From positions 13,336,187 through 13,400,186 of the forward strand of contig OZ020525.1 of NCBI GenBank assembly GCA_963971425.1: a DNA stretch of 64,000 nt, written 5' to 3'. Position 1 is the stretch's first letter, and every line of letters starts with the position of its first letter. The translations under genes were made by a program, and so were the position numbers. The notes below the pieces were generated by a model. The model did no database searches. It was not told the origin of the DNA and worked only from the letters and a program-made list of their open reading frames with translations. Below, piece by piece: positions 54,101 to 63,360 of the stretch. Source of the stretch: Bryoerythrophyllum caledonicum. Lineage: Eukaryota; Streptophyta; Bryopsida; Pottiales; Pottiaceae.

Positions 54101-57100
54101 CAAGGACAACATTGGGTGGACAACCCCTTGCATATTGTTCAGGTCCTAGTTTCTATCATTGGCAAGGAGATGAAGAGTTTGCAGAATGGTTAGAGAAATA
54201 CCCTGACACAGAATCAGAGGTAGTGGAAACAGTGAATTGGATTGAGGGGGTAGCCATGTTCAGTGAAGTAGAGATAAACCACAAGGATGTGATTATATCA
54301 GAAGAATCCTATACCATGAATATGGATGGGACGATCGAGGAGGATATTGAGATCCTCAACGATGAAGAACAGTTGAGGCCTCCCCTCCACTTCAAGAAGA
54401 CTTCTTCAGGCATGATAGTGGGTGGAGGAGTCATTGGTTATCCACCCATCCCCGAGGACTGGTATAGAGGCCCTGCAGAACAGCCCCACGTGCTTCAATC
54501 TGATTGGAAATACCTTGATGTGTCTCGCAATGGAGAAGAGACTCGGAACATCAAGGTTGGAGTCAATCTAAGCAACAAGGAGGTTTCCATGTACAAGGAA
54601 CTGGTGATGGAGTATAGAGATATCTTTGCTTGGTCATACAAAGATCTCAAGGGTATACCTCCAGAAATAGCTCAACACCGAATTCCTTTAATCCTCGGAG
54701 CCATCCCTGTACGTCAGAAGGAGCGTCGAATGAACCCCCAGTTGCAGTTGGTAGTCAAGGCTGAACTGGAGAAACTGCTCCAAGCTGGATTTATTATACC
54801 TGTGGAGATTACAGATTGGGTTTCACCCATGGTTTTGGTAAAGAAGAAGAATGGTAAATTGAGGGTATGCATTGATTACCGGAAGCTAAACAAAAGCACT
54901 CAGAAGGATCACTTCCCTCTTCCATTCATCAATAGTATCTTGGATGAAGTTGCTGGCCATGAGATGTACACCTTCATGGATGGCTACTCGGGATACAACC
55001 AGGTGTCTATTGCACCTGAAGATAGACACAAGACAGCCTTCACCACCCCTTGGGGTACCTTCATCTTCTTGGTGATGCCATTTGGGCTTTGTAACGCCCC
55101 ATCAGCCTTCCAGAGGGCCATGACTTATGCTTTCTCAGACTTGCTTCACAAGTCTATGACAGTATTCATAGATGATTTCAGCACTCAATCTCATGTTGAA
55201 TCTCACTTGGAGTGCGTGAGAGAAGCCTTCGAACGGTGTAAGAAGGCCGGAATAGCTCTCAATCCGGAGAAATTATTCTTAGCAGTTCTCAAGGGCATCA
55301 CCTTGGGGTATGTAGTTTCCAAGGATGGCAGAGAGCCTGACCCGGAGAAGGTAGCGGTTATCACAAACTTAGCTGCACCTGTGAATGTGAAGGGAGTGGA
55401 AAGGTTGTTAGGCCATATCGGCTGGTATAGGGAGCTGATCCCAGATTACGCTACACGCACAATCCCCATCACACGGCTTCAAAGGAAGTTAGTGAAGTTT
55501 GAATGGACAGAGGAGTGTGAGACAGCACTTCAGTGGCTCAAAAATGCCTTGAGCTCTTACCCGGTTTTGAGGCCTCCCAATTGGAATATGCCCTTTCATG
55601 TCTATTGTGACGCTTCTGCAGTGGCAGTGGGTAGTGCTTTATGCCAACCAAATGGAGATACTAAGAAGGATCTTCCCATAGCTTTTGCTAGCAAGCAATT
55701 GAACGCTGCGGAGAAAAACTACACCACCACGGAGCGTGAGTGCTTGGCTATGGTGTTTTCTGTGAAGAAATTCCGCCATTACCTCCTTCTAAATCCGGTG
55801 GTTTTCTTTGTGGACCATATGGCAATCAAGTATCTAGTAAACAAGGCAGATTTGAGTGGTAGGATTGCTCGTTGGGTTCTTCTTTTGGAGGAGTTTGACT
55901 ACAAGGTGGAGTACAAGCCTGGCAAGATCCATAATCAAGCAGACCACTTGTCCAGGTTAAATGAGACTGTGGGTTCAACTCCAATTGAGGATGGATTGGT
56001 AGATGAAGAGCTGTTCACTGTCACCTCTAGACCCAAGTGGTATGACCACATTGCCCAGTTCTTAGCCACTCAACAACTGCCTGAAGAGCTGTCACATCAT
56101 GAGCGTCGCAAGGTGAGGGTGAATAGCCGTCACTTTGCCATTGTGGGCCACCGGTTGTATCGTCGAGGAGTCGACGATTTATTGCGACGTTGTGTGATTG
56201 AAAAGGAAGTGCCCAAGATCTTAGCAGCATGCCATGACAGCGCATGCGGGGGACACTTTGCTGGGAGATTGACCGCACAGAAAGCCTTGAGGGCGGGATA
56301 CTTTTGGCCCACGATGTTTCAAGATGCCCATGATTATGCCAAGTGTTGTGACGCTTGTCAGAGGTATGCAAAGAACGATTTGCACATGGCGATGCCGTTA
56401 CATATTTCCTTGCCACTTGCCCCATTTGAAAAGTGGGGCATTGATTACATTGGAGAAGTTCATCCCAATTCTTCTCGTGGGATGAAGCACATCATTGTGG
56501 CCACAGAGTACCTCACCAAATGGGCTGAGGCTAAGGCTGTAAAGGCTAATGACGCGGTTCATGCAGCCAATTTTTTGTTTGAGAATGTCATCACAAGGTT
56601 TGGGTGCCCCAAAACCCTCATTAGTGATCGTGGCACTCATTTCCTAAACTCCGTGATTGAGTCAATGACCGAGAGGTTTGATATCAACCACCGAATGACT
56701 ACACCATATCACCCCCAAACCAATGGTAATACAGAGAGGGTGAATCAGACTTTGGTGAATATTTTGAGGAAGACGGTCCACGATTCAAAGAGGGATTGGG
56801 ACACCAAACTCTCTGCTGCCTTGTGGGCATATCGGACCACCTACAAGGTGACCACAAAAGCCACTCCATTTTCCTTGGTTTATGGGGTGGAGTCAATTCT
56901 TCCTATTGAGTTTGAGGTTCAATCTCTTCGGGTAGCTATTGATGAAAGGATGACGATGGCGCCATCTTTGATTGAGAGATTGGAGATGCTAGAGAGCCTG
57001 GATGAGTCTCGCAGGGCAAGTGCTCAACACATAGAAACTATCCAGCGTAGGAGGAAGTTGGCCTTTGATAAAAGGCACAAAACACGCATCCTCTTACCGG

Positions 57101-57285
57101 GTATGTTGGTAATGTTACAAGATGCCAGGAAACTTGATTTCCCTGGTAAGTTTGATGCAGTCTGGATGGGTCCTTATTTGGTGGTGGAGGCTTATCCAAA
57201 CAACTCCGTTCAGCTACAAACATTGAACGGAGAAGTATTTCCGACGAGGACTTCTGGTAATCGATGCAAGGAATACAAGGTGTGA
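51193..57285 (+). mobile_element. Element 2 gag-pol region (about one visible break)
   Basis: Domain order matches element 1: gag (about 51500-52130), zinc knuckles (about 52470-52745, CTRCGQAGHTSQFC and CGNCGGNHPTHVC), aspartic protease (near 53650), reverse transcriptase (about 54770-55340), RNase H (about 55590-55960), integrase zinc finger (about 56220-56370) and core (about 56400-57000), and a C-terminal GPYLVVEAYPNNSV block. Long stretches of pol are near-identical in sense to element 1, with many silent differences, so both are members of one lineage. About one break is visible; otherwise it looks complete. Confidence 0.92.
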
Positions 57286-57581
57286 TGATGTAGAAGTCTA
57301 ATCTAGGAGTTTCCGCGTTCTAGAAGGTCAGTTAAAGTCTACCTACCTTGGCATCATACATTATTAGTTGAGCCAATTATAGGATGCCAATCCTAGCTCA
57401 ACCATGTCCATCCACGATGGCCTTATCTTTTAGGATAAATATCCACGACTGGTGTCAGGGAAAAATCACAATGGCACTGTGGTTGTAAATTTAGAAATAT
57501 AAACTTAGTATAAGTTGGTGCAAGAGCGATGGCTTCTCATCCTTACCACTTCCTCCACACCTCTCATCTTATCCTCTCATA

Positions 57582-57603
57582 TTTTCTCTCTACTCATTCT
57601 TAG
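57582..57603 (+). promoter_or_regulatory. Splice-acceptor-like tract before the extra ORF
   Basis: A pyrimidine-rich run ending ctactcattcttag lies 24 bp before the ATG at 57627. In Ty3/Gypsy elements with an ORF downstream of pol, that ORF is commonly expressed from a spliced RNA, which this site would suit. A donor is not identified. Confidence 0.4.
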
Positions 57604-57626
57604 TTCTAAGCGTAGCTTCTGTCGAT

Positions 57627-58286
57627 ATGTCAAATACCGTATGGTTCCGATCCTCGGGCTCGGCCGGTGAGGCAGATACTGGTGAACAACCTTCAACTAG
57701 TGAGGGTGTTCAACCGTTAGCTAGTAACCAGAGTCTAGAGCTATCACTTGCAGACCTTCCAGATAGAGAAATATCATTGACCCAACCTCCTTCCCCTCAT
57801 AGTAGGTGGCGTGAACCATCACAAGTCGAATTACTTCCACTACCTCCGGCACAACGTCGGCGGTTGAATGCCCCATCCAACTTCGGTCAGAGGGGAAGGG
57901 GTCCTTTGAGTCCGCACCCACCTTTATTTCCACCTTTGCCGACGCGAGTTGCGGACAGACCGGAACCTTCAGCATCAACCAGAAATGAAGTGCTTTATAT
58001 AGGCAATTTGTTACCTGGACAAGCTAGAGTGCTAGGTCAATTTTTATGGGTTGGTAGAACCGAGCCAGAGGGCCCAATCCGATACTTCGAGGCTACTTAT
58101 GAGGGTCCTAATGATGATCAATATTGGGGAGCTTTTAGGCCTCCAATTCCACCACAAGAGGGGGCGACACACTGGGGCCATCATCGGTGGTTGTTGGGTC
58201 ATCCAAGGGAGCTATCGGAGGCAGACTTAGCGGCACAGGTCGGAGATATGACACACCGTACGCTACGATTTCTGCATCTTCCGTAG
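57627..58286 (+). CDS. Element 2 extra ORF downstream of pol (219 aa), unknown
   Basis: Same strand as gag-pol, in the position where some plant elements of this clade carry an envelope-like gene. The first 120 residues are Pro/Ser/Arg-rich and probably disordered (PPSPHSRWREPSQ, LPPLPTRVADRPEPS). The last 100 look folded: EVLYIGNLLPGQARVLGQF, FLWVGRTEPEGPIRYFEATY, ATHWGHHRWLLGHPREL. I see no signal peptide or membrane segment, so an envelope role is not supported. The ORF is followed by about 80 bp of non-coding sequence and a 26-base poly-A tract (58366-58391). Element 1 has nothing similar at this place. It could be an accessory gene of the lineage or a captured cellular transcript. Confidence 0.6.
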   Translation: MSNTVWFRSSGSAGEADTGEQPSTSEGVQPLASNQSLELSLADLPDREISLTQPPSPHSRWREPSQVELLPLPPAQRRRLNAPSNFGQRGRGPLSPHPPLFPPLPTRVADRPEPSASTRNEVLYIGNLLPGQARVLGQFLWVGRTEPEGPIRYFEATYEGPNDDQYWGAFRPPIPPQEGATHWGHHRWLLGHPRELSEADLAAQVGDMTHRTLRFLHLP

Positions 58287-58365
58287 GCGCAAAACTTCCC
58301 AACTCTTCTAATATAGATAGCTTTAGTTTTTATGATAGCTCTCTTACATATAAAAACTATAAAAC

Positions 58366-58391
58366 AAAAAAAAAAAAAAAAAAAAAAAAAA
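58366..58391 (+). other. 26-base poly-A tract inside element 2
   Basis: An uninterrupted run of A, 80 bp after the stop of the extra ORF and 61 bp before the 3' LTR. It has the look of a retro-copied mRNA tail, or of a simple repeat that has expanded. Confidence 0.85.
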
Positions 58392-58430
58392 TTTTGGCCG
58401 TGTGCCCAATGTTGGGTATCTCTCCTGTTA

Positions 58431-58452
58431 GTCGTCCCAGATGGCCGCCATA
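58431..58452 (+). other. Conserved block abutting the 3' LTR of element 2
   Basis: The core CCCAGATGGCCGCCATA ends exactly at the LTR start. It matches 19 of 22 bases with the corresponding block of element 1 (6858-6879, minus strand). It occupies the place of the polypurine tract but is not purine-rich. Confidence 0.75.
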
Positions 58453-60184
58453 TGTGAGCGCTCAGAAGCGCCACAATGTTAGTTAGTGATTAGTTAGTGG
58501 AAAACTGTCTTGTTTATTTCAATTAGTAGTTAGATTAGTAGTTAGTAGCGCCTTCTAGTGTGTTATTAGTAAAGGTTAGTTAACTGGACTCCACGTAGCC
58601 TTAAATTAGTGTGGAGGGCAAAATTAGAGTTATTAATAGGAAATTAGACTTGCGAAAAGCAAAAGAGACATAGAAACCCATTAGTGAATTAGAATTAGTA
58701 TGTTGTTCTAGGTAATTCAAGTTAGTAGTTTAGTATTTAATTCAGTTAGTGGAAAAGTTATATTAGAACCTCAATTGTATGGTATTTATATTATTGTGAA
58801 AAGAGAAAAAATAGAAGATAAGAAAAAGAAAAAAGAAAAAAACTAGTAGCAAGTAGATTTAACGATTAAAGTAAACTACTTGATTTCTAATGATCTAGAA
58901 CTCGGATTTGGACTTGTGAATAATCAATCTTGGGATTAAAGTGTGTTTTGAACACATTGGTGGTGTTAGTTTTGCTCAAATCCTATTAGTTTGGTAGATA
59001 TAGGCATGTTCAGCCCTAAAATCGAGTTTAGGGCTTTGGTGATCGTGGGCCCTTGATCTTGATTAGGGATTGTTAGATTCAAGGGTAGGGATGTGGCCGC
59101 CACCCTTGGGCCTCCTCCCACTTGGATAAGAGGCGTGGGTGGCCACTCTCCCTCTCTCTCTTTTTGCCTTGGGCGAAGCTATGCCAAAACTTCTTCTATT
59201 TTCCCTCTTATTTTTTAGGCTGCGGTTAATCTTGTTTAGCTAAATGGATACTTAGAGTTAGGACTTGATATTTTAGCAGTAGTTAGATCTTATTGTTAGC
59301 TTTCGAGAGGTACTAAGCACGCTCCATTTGGAGCAGTGACAAAGGAGTTATAGGATAATTTGTAGAAAGAGGTCTGCTGCCTTGGCAGAATTAGAGCATC
59401 AACTTTGGAGGGCCATTGCCGGCGGACCACGACGACTTTGGAGTCTATTTTTTCAGGAAATGTAGCCCTTGAAGTTGGCTCTTTGTGGACATCCAGCACG
59501 CTCAAATCCGAGCACAGAGGACTGAGTTACAGCGGTTTTGGTGTCCGGGGTGATGCTGCTAGCTTGATTCGGTTCACCAACTTTGACGGACCTCTGCGAG
59601 CGAACGACAACGATTCTGGAGCTGAAAATTGGCACGCTTGTAGATCTTCAAGTCAGGATTCTAGGGACTCTAAGCTCGCTTACATCCGATCAGCGACGAC
59701 AAAGTTATAGGGATTCTAGCGACAAGGGGTGTGCTGCCTTGATCGGAGCACGTTTTTTCATGCATTTTTATTCTCCTTGAATGTTCATCGTGTATTTTTG
59801 ACTTCTTACTTCTACCCTTGAGTTTCATTGTTTATTTATTTACTTCCATATCAAGTTACTTATACTTTACCTTGTATGGTTAAAGTCTTTAACCTTAACC
59901 TCATCTAATGAAATTCATCCATTAGGTTTTAGGGATCATCCATTAGGTTTTAGGGTTTCATCCATTAGGTTTTAGGGATCATCCATTAGGTTTTAGGGTT
60001 TCATCCATTAGGTTTTAGGGATCATCCATTAGGTTTTAGGGTTTCATCCATTAGGTTTTAGGGTTTCATCCATTAGGTGTTAGGATTTCATCCATTAGGT
60101 TTTAGGGTTCCATCCATTAGGTTTAGGATTTCATCCATGCAATTTAGGTTGGATGAAATTAGATAGGGTTAATTTTGGTTCACA
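58453..60184 (+). repeat. Element 2, 3' LTR
   Basis: Partner of 48826-50557, the same 1,732 bp, with no difference noticed by eye. It ends 105 bp before the ATG of the kinase-like gene and in the same orientation, so its promoter could drive that gene. Confidence 0.95.
59916..60140 (+). repeat. Telo-box array in the 3' LTR
   Basis: The same ten units as 50289-50513, same order and spacing. It lies 150-375 bp upstream of the kinase-like ORF. Confidence 0.9.
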
Positions 60185-60189
60185 TATAG
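60185..60189. repeat. Target-site duplication, right copy (tatag)
   Basis: Equals 48821-48825. Confidence 0.9.
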
Positions 60190-60289
60190 AAGTTGGGAAA
60201 GACGAATGCGGGGGAACCCTTGTCATTTTTTTCCAGACTCACTCACTTTCGCACTGCACTTTAAGTGAACGGTTAACTACTTTACAGGA

Positions 60290-62242
60290 ATGGCCGATAG
60301 CAGGGTGCATTATCAAGATGCAGACATGCAACTCCACGAGGCTCATCAGGTGGAAATTCAATCAACCACTGTTGCAGCCGATCGTGTGAGCGGTGGTATG
60401 CTGGCGAGAGGACAAGGTAGTGGAAGTGGGCGAAGTGACAGGGGTCGCAGGCACGGCATGGAAGAACTGCACCAAGAATTTCATGCACTTGGACGAAATA
60501 ATTCTCGTGGGTCGCAATCACATTCACGAGGCACAGTAGGATCTCGAGGGGTTCCACGAGGATCAACGCGAGGGGCCATTGAAGGAGGGCGGTCACGAGG
60601 ATCACAAAGTTTGAGCGGATTTCGACACCCGGGAGCTCGCAGTTCAGGCGGATCAAGTGGTGAGCCCGCAGTAGGAGAGCCATCACTAAGGGTTGTTCAA
60701 CATGATGAGGTACCATCAGCAACAAATTCCTTGGTTCCAAGCGGATCTTCAGTTAGAGCGGGACGAGGGCGGGGCAAACGGCCAGCTTTTTCAGAGGACT
60801 CAGAGCCCTACAAGAAAAGAGCAAGGACAAGCCATTTGGATGCAATGAGCAAGGAATTTAAGTTCAGGGTCGTAGAAGATATATTATTTTGGATGATAGA
60901 GAAGGGTCTATCCAAGTTGGAGAAACGGTACTTGTGTAACGGCGCTACAGGACTAGAAGCTATGGAGGCAAGATTGGTACTCGTTATCCAAAATATTGCC
61001 AATGAAGAAAAATTTCGCGAAGATAAATTGAGACATTCAATGGACACATGGCCCAGCTTGTTTGCCAAACAAGCTATTCACAACCCAGTGAAGACTATTT
61101 GGGATGTCTATTACAAGGAAGATGTAAGCGAGCAAGCAATGGAAGTGAAGTTATTGTTTGAGAGACTCAAAGAGGGGGTAGAAGCAATCAAGCCGAAAGG
61201 GAGAACTAACCTCGCTATTCCTTGGATTGATCAAGATTTGGTTGCGCGGGTTGCGAGTAGAGGTCGTGAAGGTGTAGTGTGGCTTCCAATGCATGCGGAG
61301 GTAAAGGCGTTGGATACTAGAAATTATGAAGGAGGCTTTGGAGTTGTCCGTCGTATGAGTATTGACGGTGTAAGTTGCATTCCAGCACACATGGAGTTTG
61401 CGGGGAAAACAATGAAGGAGGGTAGTCGTGAAAAAAACCGAGAGAAACGTTCAATTGAGGCGCTAGCGTGTCCAGTGGACCACGCAGGGGTTATCAAAAT
61501 CCAGTACCTGGATAGAAGAACATACGAGTCGTATACTCTATGGTGGAACGGTGGCTCACTAGCATCCATTTGGAGGATCGATTCAAAATATGACGAGGAA
61601 CACGAAGATGATATTCTTAAAACAGCTGGAATCGACCTTGAGGCTCGTATGGAACTATGCGTGTATCGTAAAAATCGGGCTTATTTAGCATGGGCACTAC
61701 TGTGCATCATGGATGTGATACATTCCCAGCGCATATTGCACAACGACTTGAGCCCCAACAATGTTATGCTTCATTTTCCGCAAGAGAAAAAAGATGTGGT
61801 ATACATCGGGGTGTGTGATTGGGGAATGGCATCATGGGACGGCGAAGACAAGATGTCAAACTACGGCCGACCCTCTAGTACAGAGCTAGGTGCTTACCGA
61901 GTTAAGTATCGTCATGCTGCCCCCGAGCTATTCCATGTGTACGGGAAGCCCGGAACACCAACGTCACCGAGGAGGATGGGAATAAAGCATAAGCACAACC
62001 ATAGATCTGAGGCGTATGCAGTGGGGTACTTGGCAAGGAGGATCTACAACCGCGATTGCTCTTCAAGCTTGTTCCAAAAGAACAAAGATCCGAGTTCATT
62101 GTCCAAGCGATTTGAGCAAGCCATGGACGAGTTGTTGAAACCCGATCCACTAGAGAGATCAACCGTCACGCATGTAGTAGACTTGTTGAAAGGACCGCCC
62201 TACAACCTAGCTACACCATGGGATTTCTTCCGCAATGAGTAG
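60290..62242 (+). CDS. Protein-kinase-like protein with RG-rich N-terminus (650 aa)
   Basis: An intact, intron-free ORF. The ATG is chosen because an in-frame TGA lies 24 bp upstream and a good splice acceptor (tttacag) ends two bases before it. Residues 36-165 are Arg/Gly/Ser-rich with repeated RG, SRG and GRG (RAGRGRGKR at 156-164), an RGG-like disordered tail of the RNA-binding type, followed by a basic KKRAR (175-179) that could be a nuclear signal. Residues 185-330 are helical and unassigned. From 345 a kinase fold is readable: glycine loop GGFGVV (348-353), candidate Lys 373 (AGKTMKEG), catalytic loop HNDLSPNN (484-491, D486 and N491), metal-binding DWG (510-512, in place of DFG) and APE (544-546). 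The key residues are present, so activity is plausible; the substrate is unknown. Possibly a lineage-expanded or transposon-associated kinase family. The neighbouring LTR element separates it from its likely promoter. Confidence 0.8.
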   Translation: MADSRVHYQDADMQLHEAHQVEIQSTTVAADRVSGGMLARGQGSGSGRSDRGRRHGMEELHQEFHALGRNNSRGSQSHSRGTVGSRGVPRGSTRGAIEGGRSRGSQSLSGFRHPGARSSGGSSGEPAVGEPSLRVVQHDEVPSATNSLVPSGSSVRAGRGRGKRPAFSEDSEPYKKRARTSHLDAMSKEFKFRVVEDILFWMIEKGLSKLEKRYLCNGATGLEAMEARLVLVIQNIANEEKFREDKLRHSMDTWPSLFAKQAIHNPVKTIWDVYYKEDVSEQAMEVKLLFERLKEGVEAIKPKGRTNLAIPWIDQDLVARVASRGREGVVWLPMHAEVKALDTRNYEGGFGVVRRMSIDGVSCIPAHMEFAGKTMKEGSREKNREKRSIEALACPVDHAGVIKIQYLDRRTYESYTLWWNGGSLASIWRIDSKYDEEHEDDILKTAGIDLEARMELCVYRKNRAYLAWALLCIMDVIHSQRILHNDLSPNNVMLHFPQEKKDVVYIGVCDWGMASWDGEDKMSNYGRPSSTELGAYRVKYRHAAPELFHVYGKPGTPTSPRRMGIKHKHNHRSEAYAVGYLARRIYNRDCSSSLFQKNKDPSSLSKRFEQAMDELLKPDPLERSTVTHVVDLLKGPPYNLATPWDFFRNE

Positions 62243-62444
62243 TATATAGTATATTGTGATTCATAGTCCTTAGATATTGTAGGGTATGTAGCATCTTCTC
62301 TATGTTGTGAAGTGTGTCTAATTTGTATTCGGTTATTTGTGAGAAGAGAATGCCTTTTTGGACTTCCCTGTAATTTTGAATGAAGAACAACTTGGTACAA
62401 ATTGTTTTGATTTGGTCTCCCAATCCCGCCCTTTGTATCTTCAG

Positions 62445-62450
62445 AATAAA
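62445..62450 (+). terminator. Putative polyadenylation signal of the kinase-like gene
   Basis: aataaa about 200 bp after the stop codon, in an AT-rich 3' flank with a second near-copy (ggaataac). Plausible but unproven. Confidence 0.4.
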
Positions 62451-62544
62451 AATGGAATAACGTAATTAAAAAATATCCTAACTACCATATCCGCGCTCCC
62501 CCACTCCCAATCCGCGTTGCAATGGCGCCCCCACACCTAGGCCG

Positions 62545-63215
62545 GTGCGAGTCCGCGGCCAGTCCGCGGCAGTGACCGCGATCAGTCCGCAGAAGTGTCC
62601 GCAGCCAGTCCGCGGCAGTGTCCGCGGCCAGTCCGCGACTAGTCCGCAGCAGTGTCCGCGACCAGTCCGCAACAGCGTCAGCAGCAGCGTCCGCAGCCAG
62701 TCCGCGGGTCTGCACTCAATCCGCGGGTCCCCATCCAGTACGCTGCGTATCCGCAGCCAGTCCGCGGGTCCACAACCAGCCCGCTACGTATCCGCGGCAG
62801 TGTCCGCGGCCAGTCCGCGACCAGTCCGCAGCAGCGTCAGCAGCAGCGTCCGCAGCCAGTCCGCGGGTCTGCACTCAATCCGCGGGTCCCCATCCAGTAC
62901 GCTGCGTATCCGCAGCCAGTCCACAACCAGTCCGCTACGTATCCGCGGCCAGTCCGCGATCAGTCCGCAGCAGCGTCCGCAGCCAGTCCGCGGGTCCCCA
63001 TCCAGTCCGCTCTGTATCTGCAGCCAGTCCGCGGGTTCCCATCCAGTCCGCTGTGTATCCGCAGCCAGTCCGCGGGTCCACATCCAGTCCGCTACGTATC
63101 CGCGGCAGTGTCCGCGGCCAGTCCGCGATTAGTCCGCGGCAGCGTCCACAGCCAGTCCGCAGCAGCGTCCGCAGCCAGTCCGCGGGTCCACATCCAGTCC
63201 GCTACGTATCCGCGG
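62545..63215. repeat. GC-rich minisatellite built on cagtccgc
   Basis: Short units such as gtccgcggccagtccgcg and gtccgcagcagcgtccgcag repeat throughout, with higher-order copies: the block around gcgtcagcagcagcgtccgc recurs at about 62672 and 62832, a step of about 160 bp. All three plus-strand frames stay open for 580-780 bp, so the long Ser/Ala/Pro/Gln frames here are repeat artefacts rather than genes. Confidence 0.92.
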
Positions 63216-63360
63216 ATTGGGAGCGGACGGGGATCGGACTGGGAGCGGACAGTCCGCGCCCCGTCGGACGGGAGCACGAACAGGGGGCGCGGACGGGCGC
63301 GGACGGGCGCGGATGGGGCGCGGATAGGCGCGGATGGGCGCGGACAGGCGCGGAATGGGG
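63216..63360. repeat. gcggacgggc tandem repeat
   Basis: Ten or more diverged copies of a 10-11-bp unit ggcgcgga(c/t)g. It follows the cagtccgc array and looks like a reverse-strand relative of it (cgcgga against tccgcg). Confidence 0.85.

Larger units (their letters stand above)
48826..60184 (+). mobile_element. Ty3/Gypsy LTR retrotransposon 2 (11.4 kb) with an extra 3' ORF
   Basis: LTRs of 1,732 bp (48826-50557 and 58453-60184) with TG...CA ends, a 5-bp target duplication (tatag), a primer-binding site (50561-50578), a gag-pol region (51193-57285) and an additional ORF between pol and the 3' LTR (57627-58286). Gag-pol is clearly related to element 1 in all domains, but the LTRs are unrelated in sequence. 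I saw no difference between its LTRs, so insertion is very recent. It carries about one visible break in gag-pol. No chromodomain is visible. It lies between a TATA-containing flank and the kinase-like gene, in the same orientation as that gene. Confidence 0.95.

Noticed and set aside
57627-58286. Envelope gene
   Set aside because: Position fits, but there is no signal peptide, transmembrane segment or cleavage-type motif.
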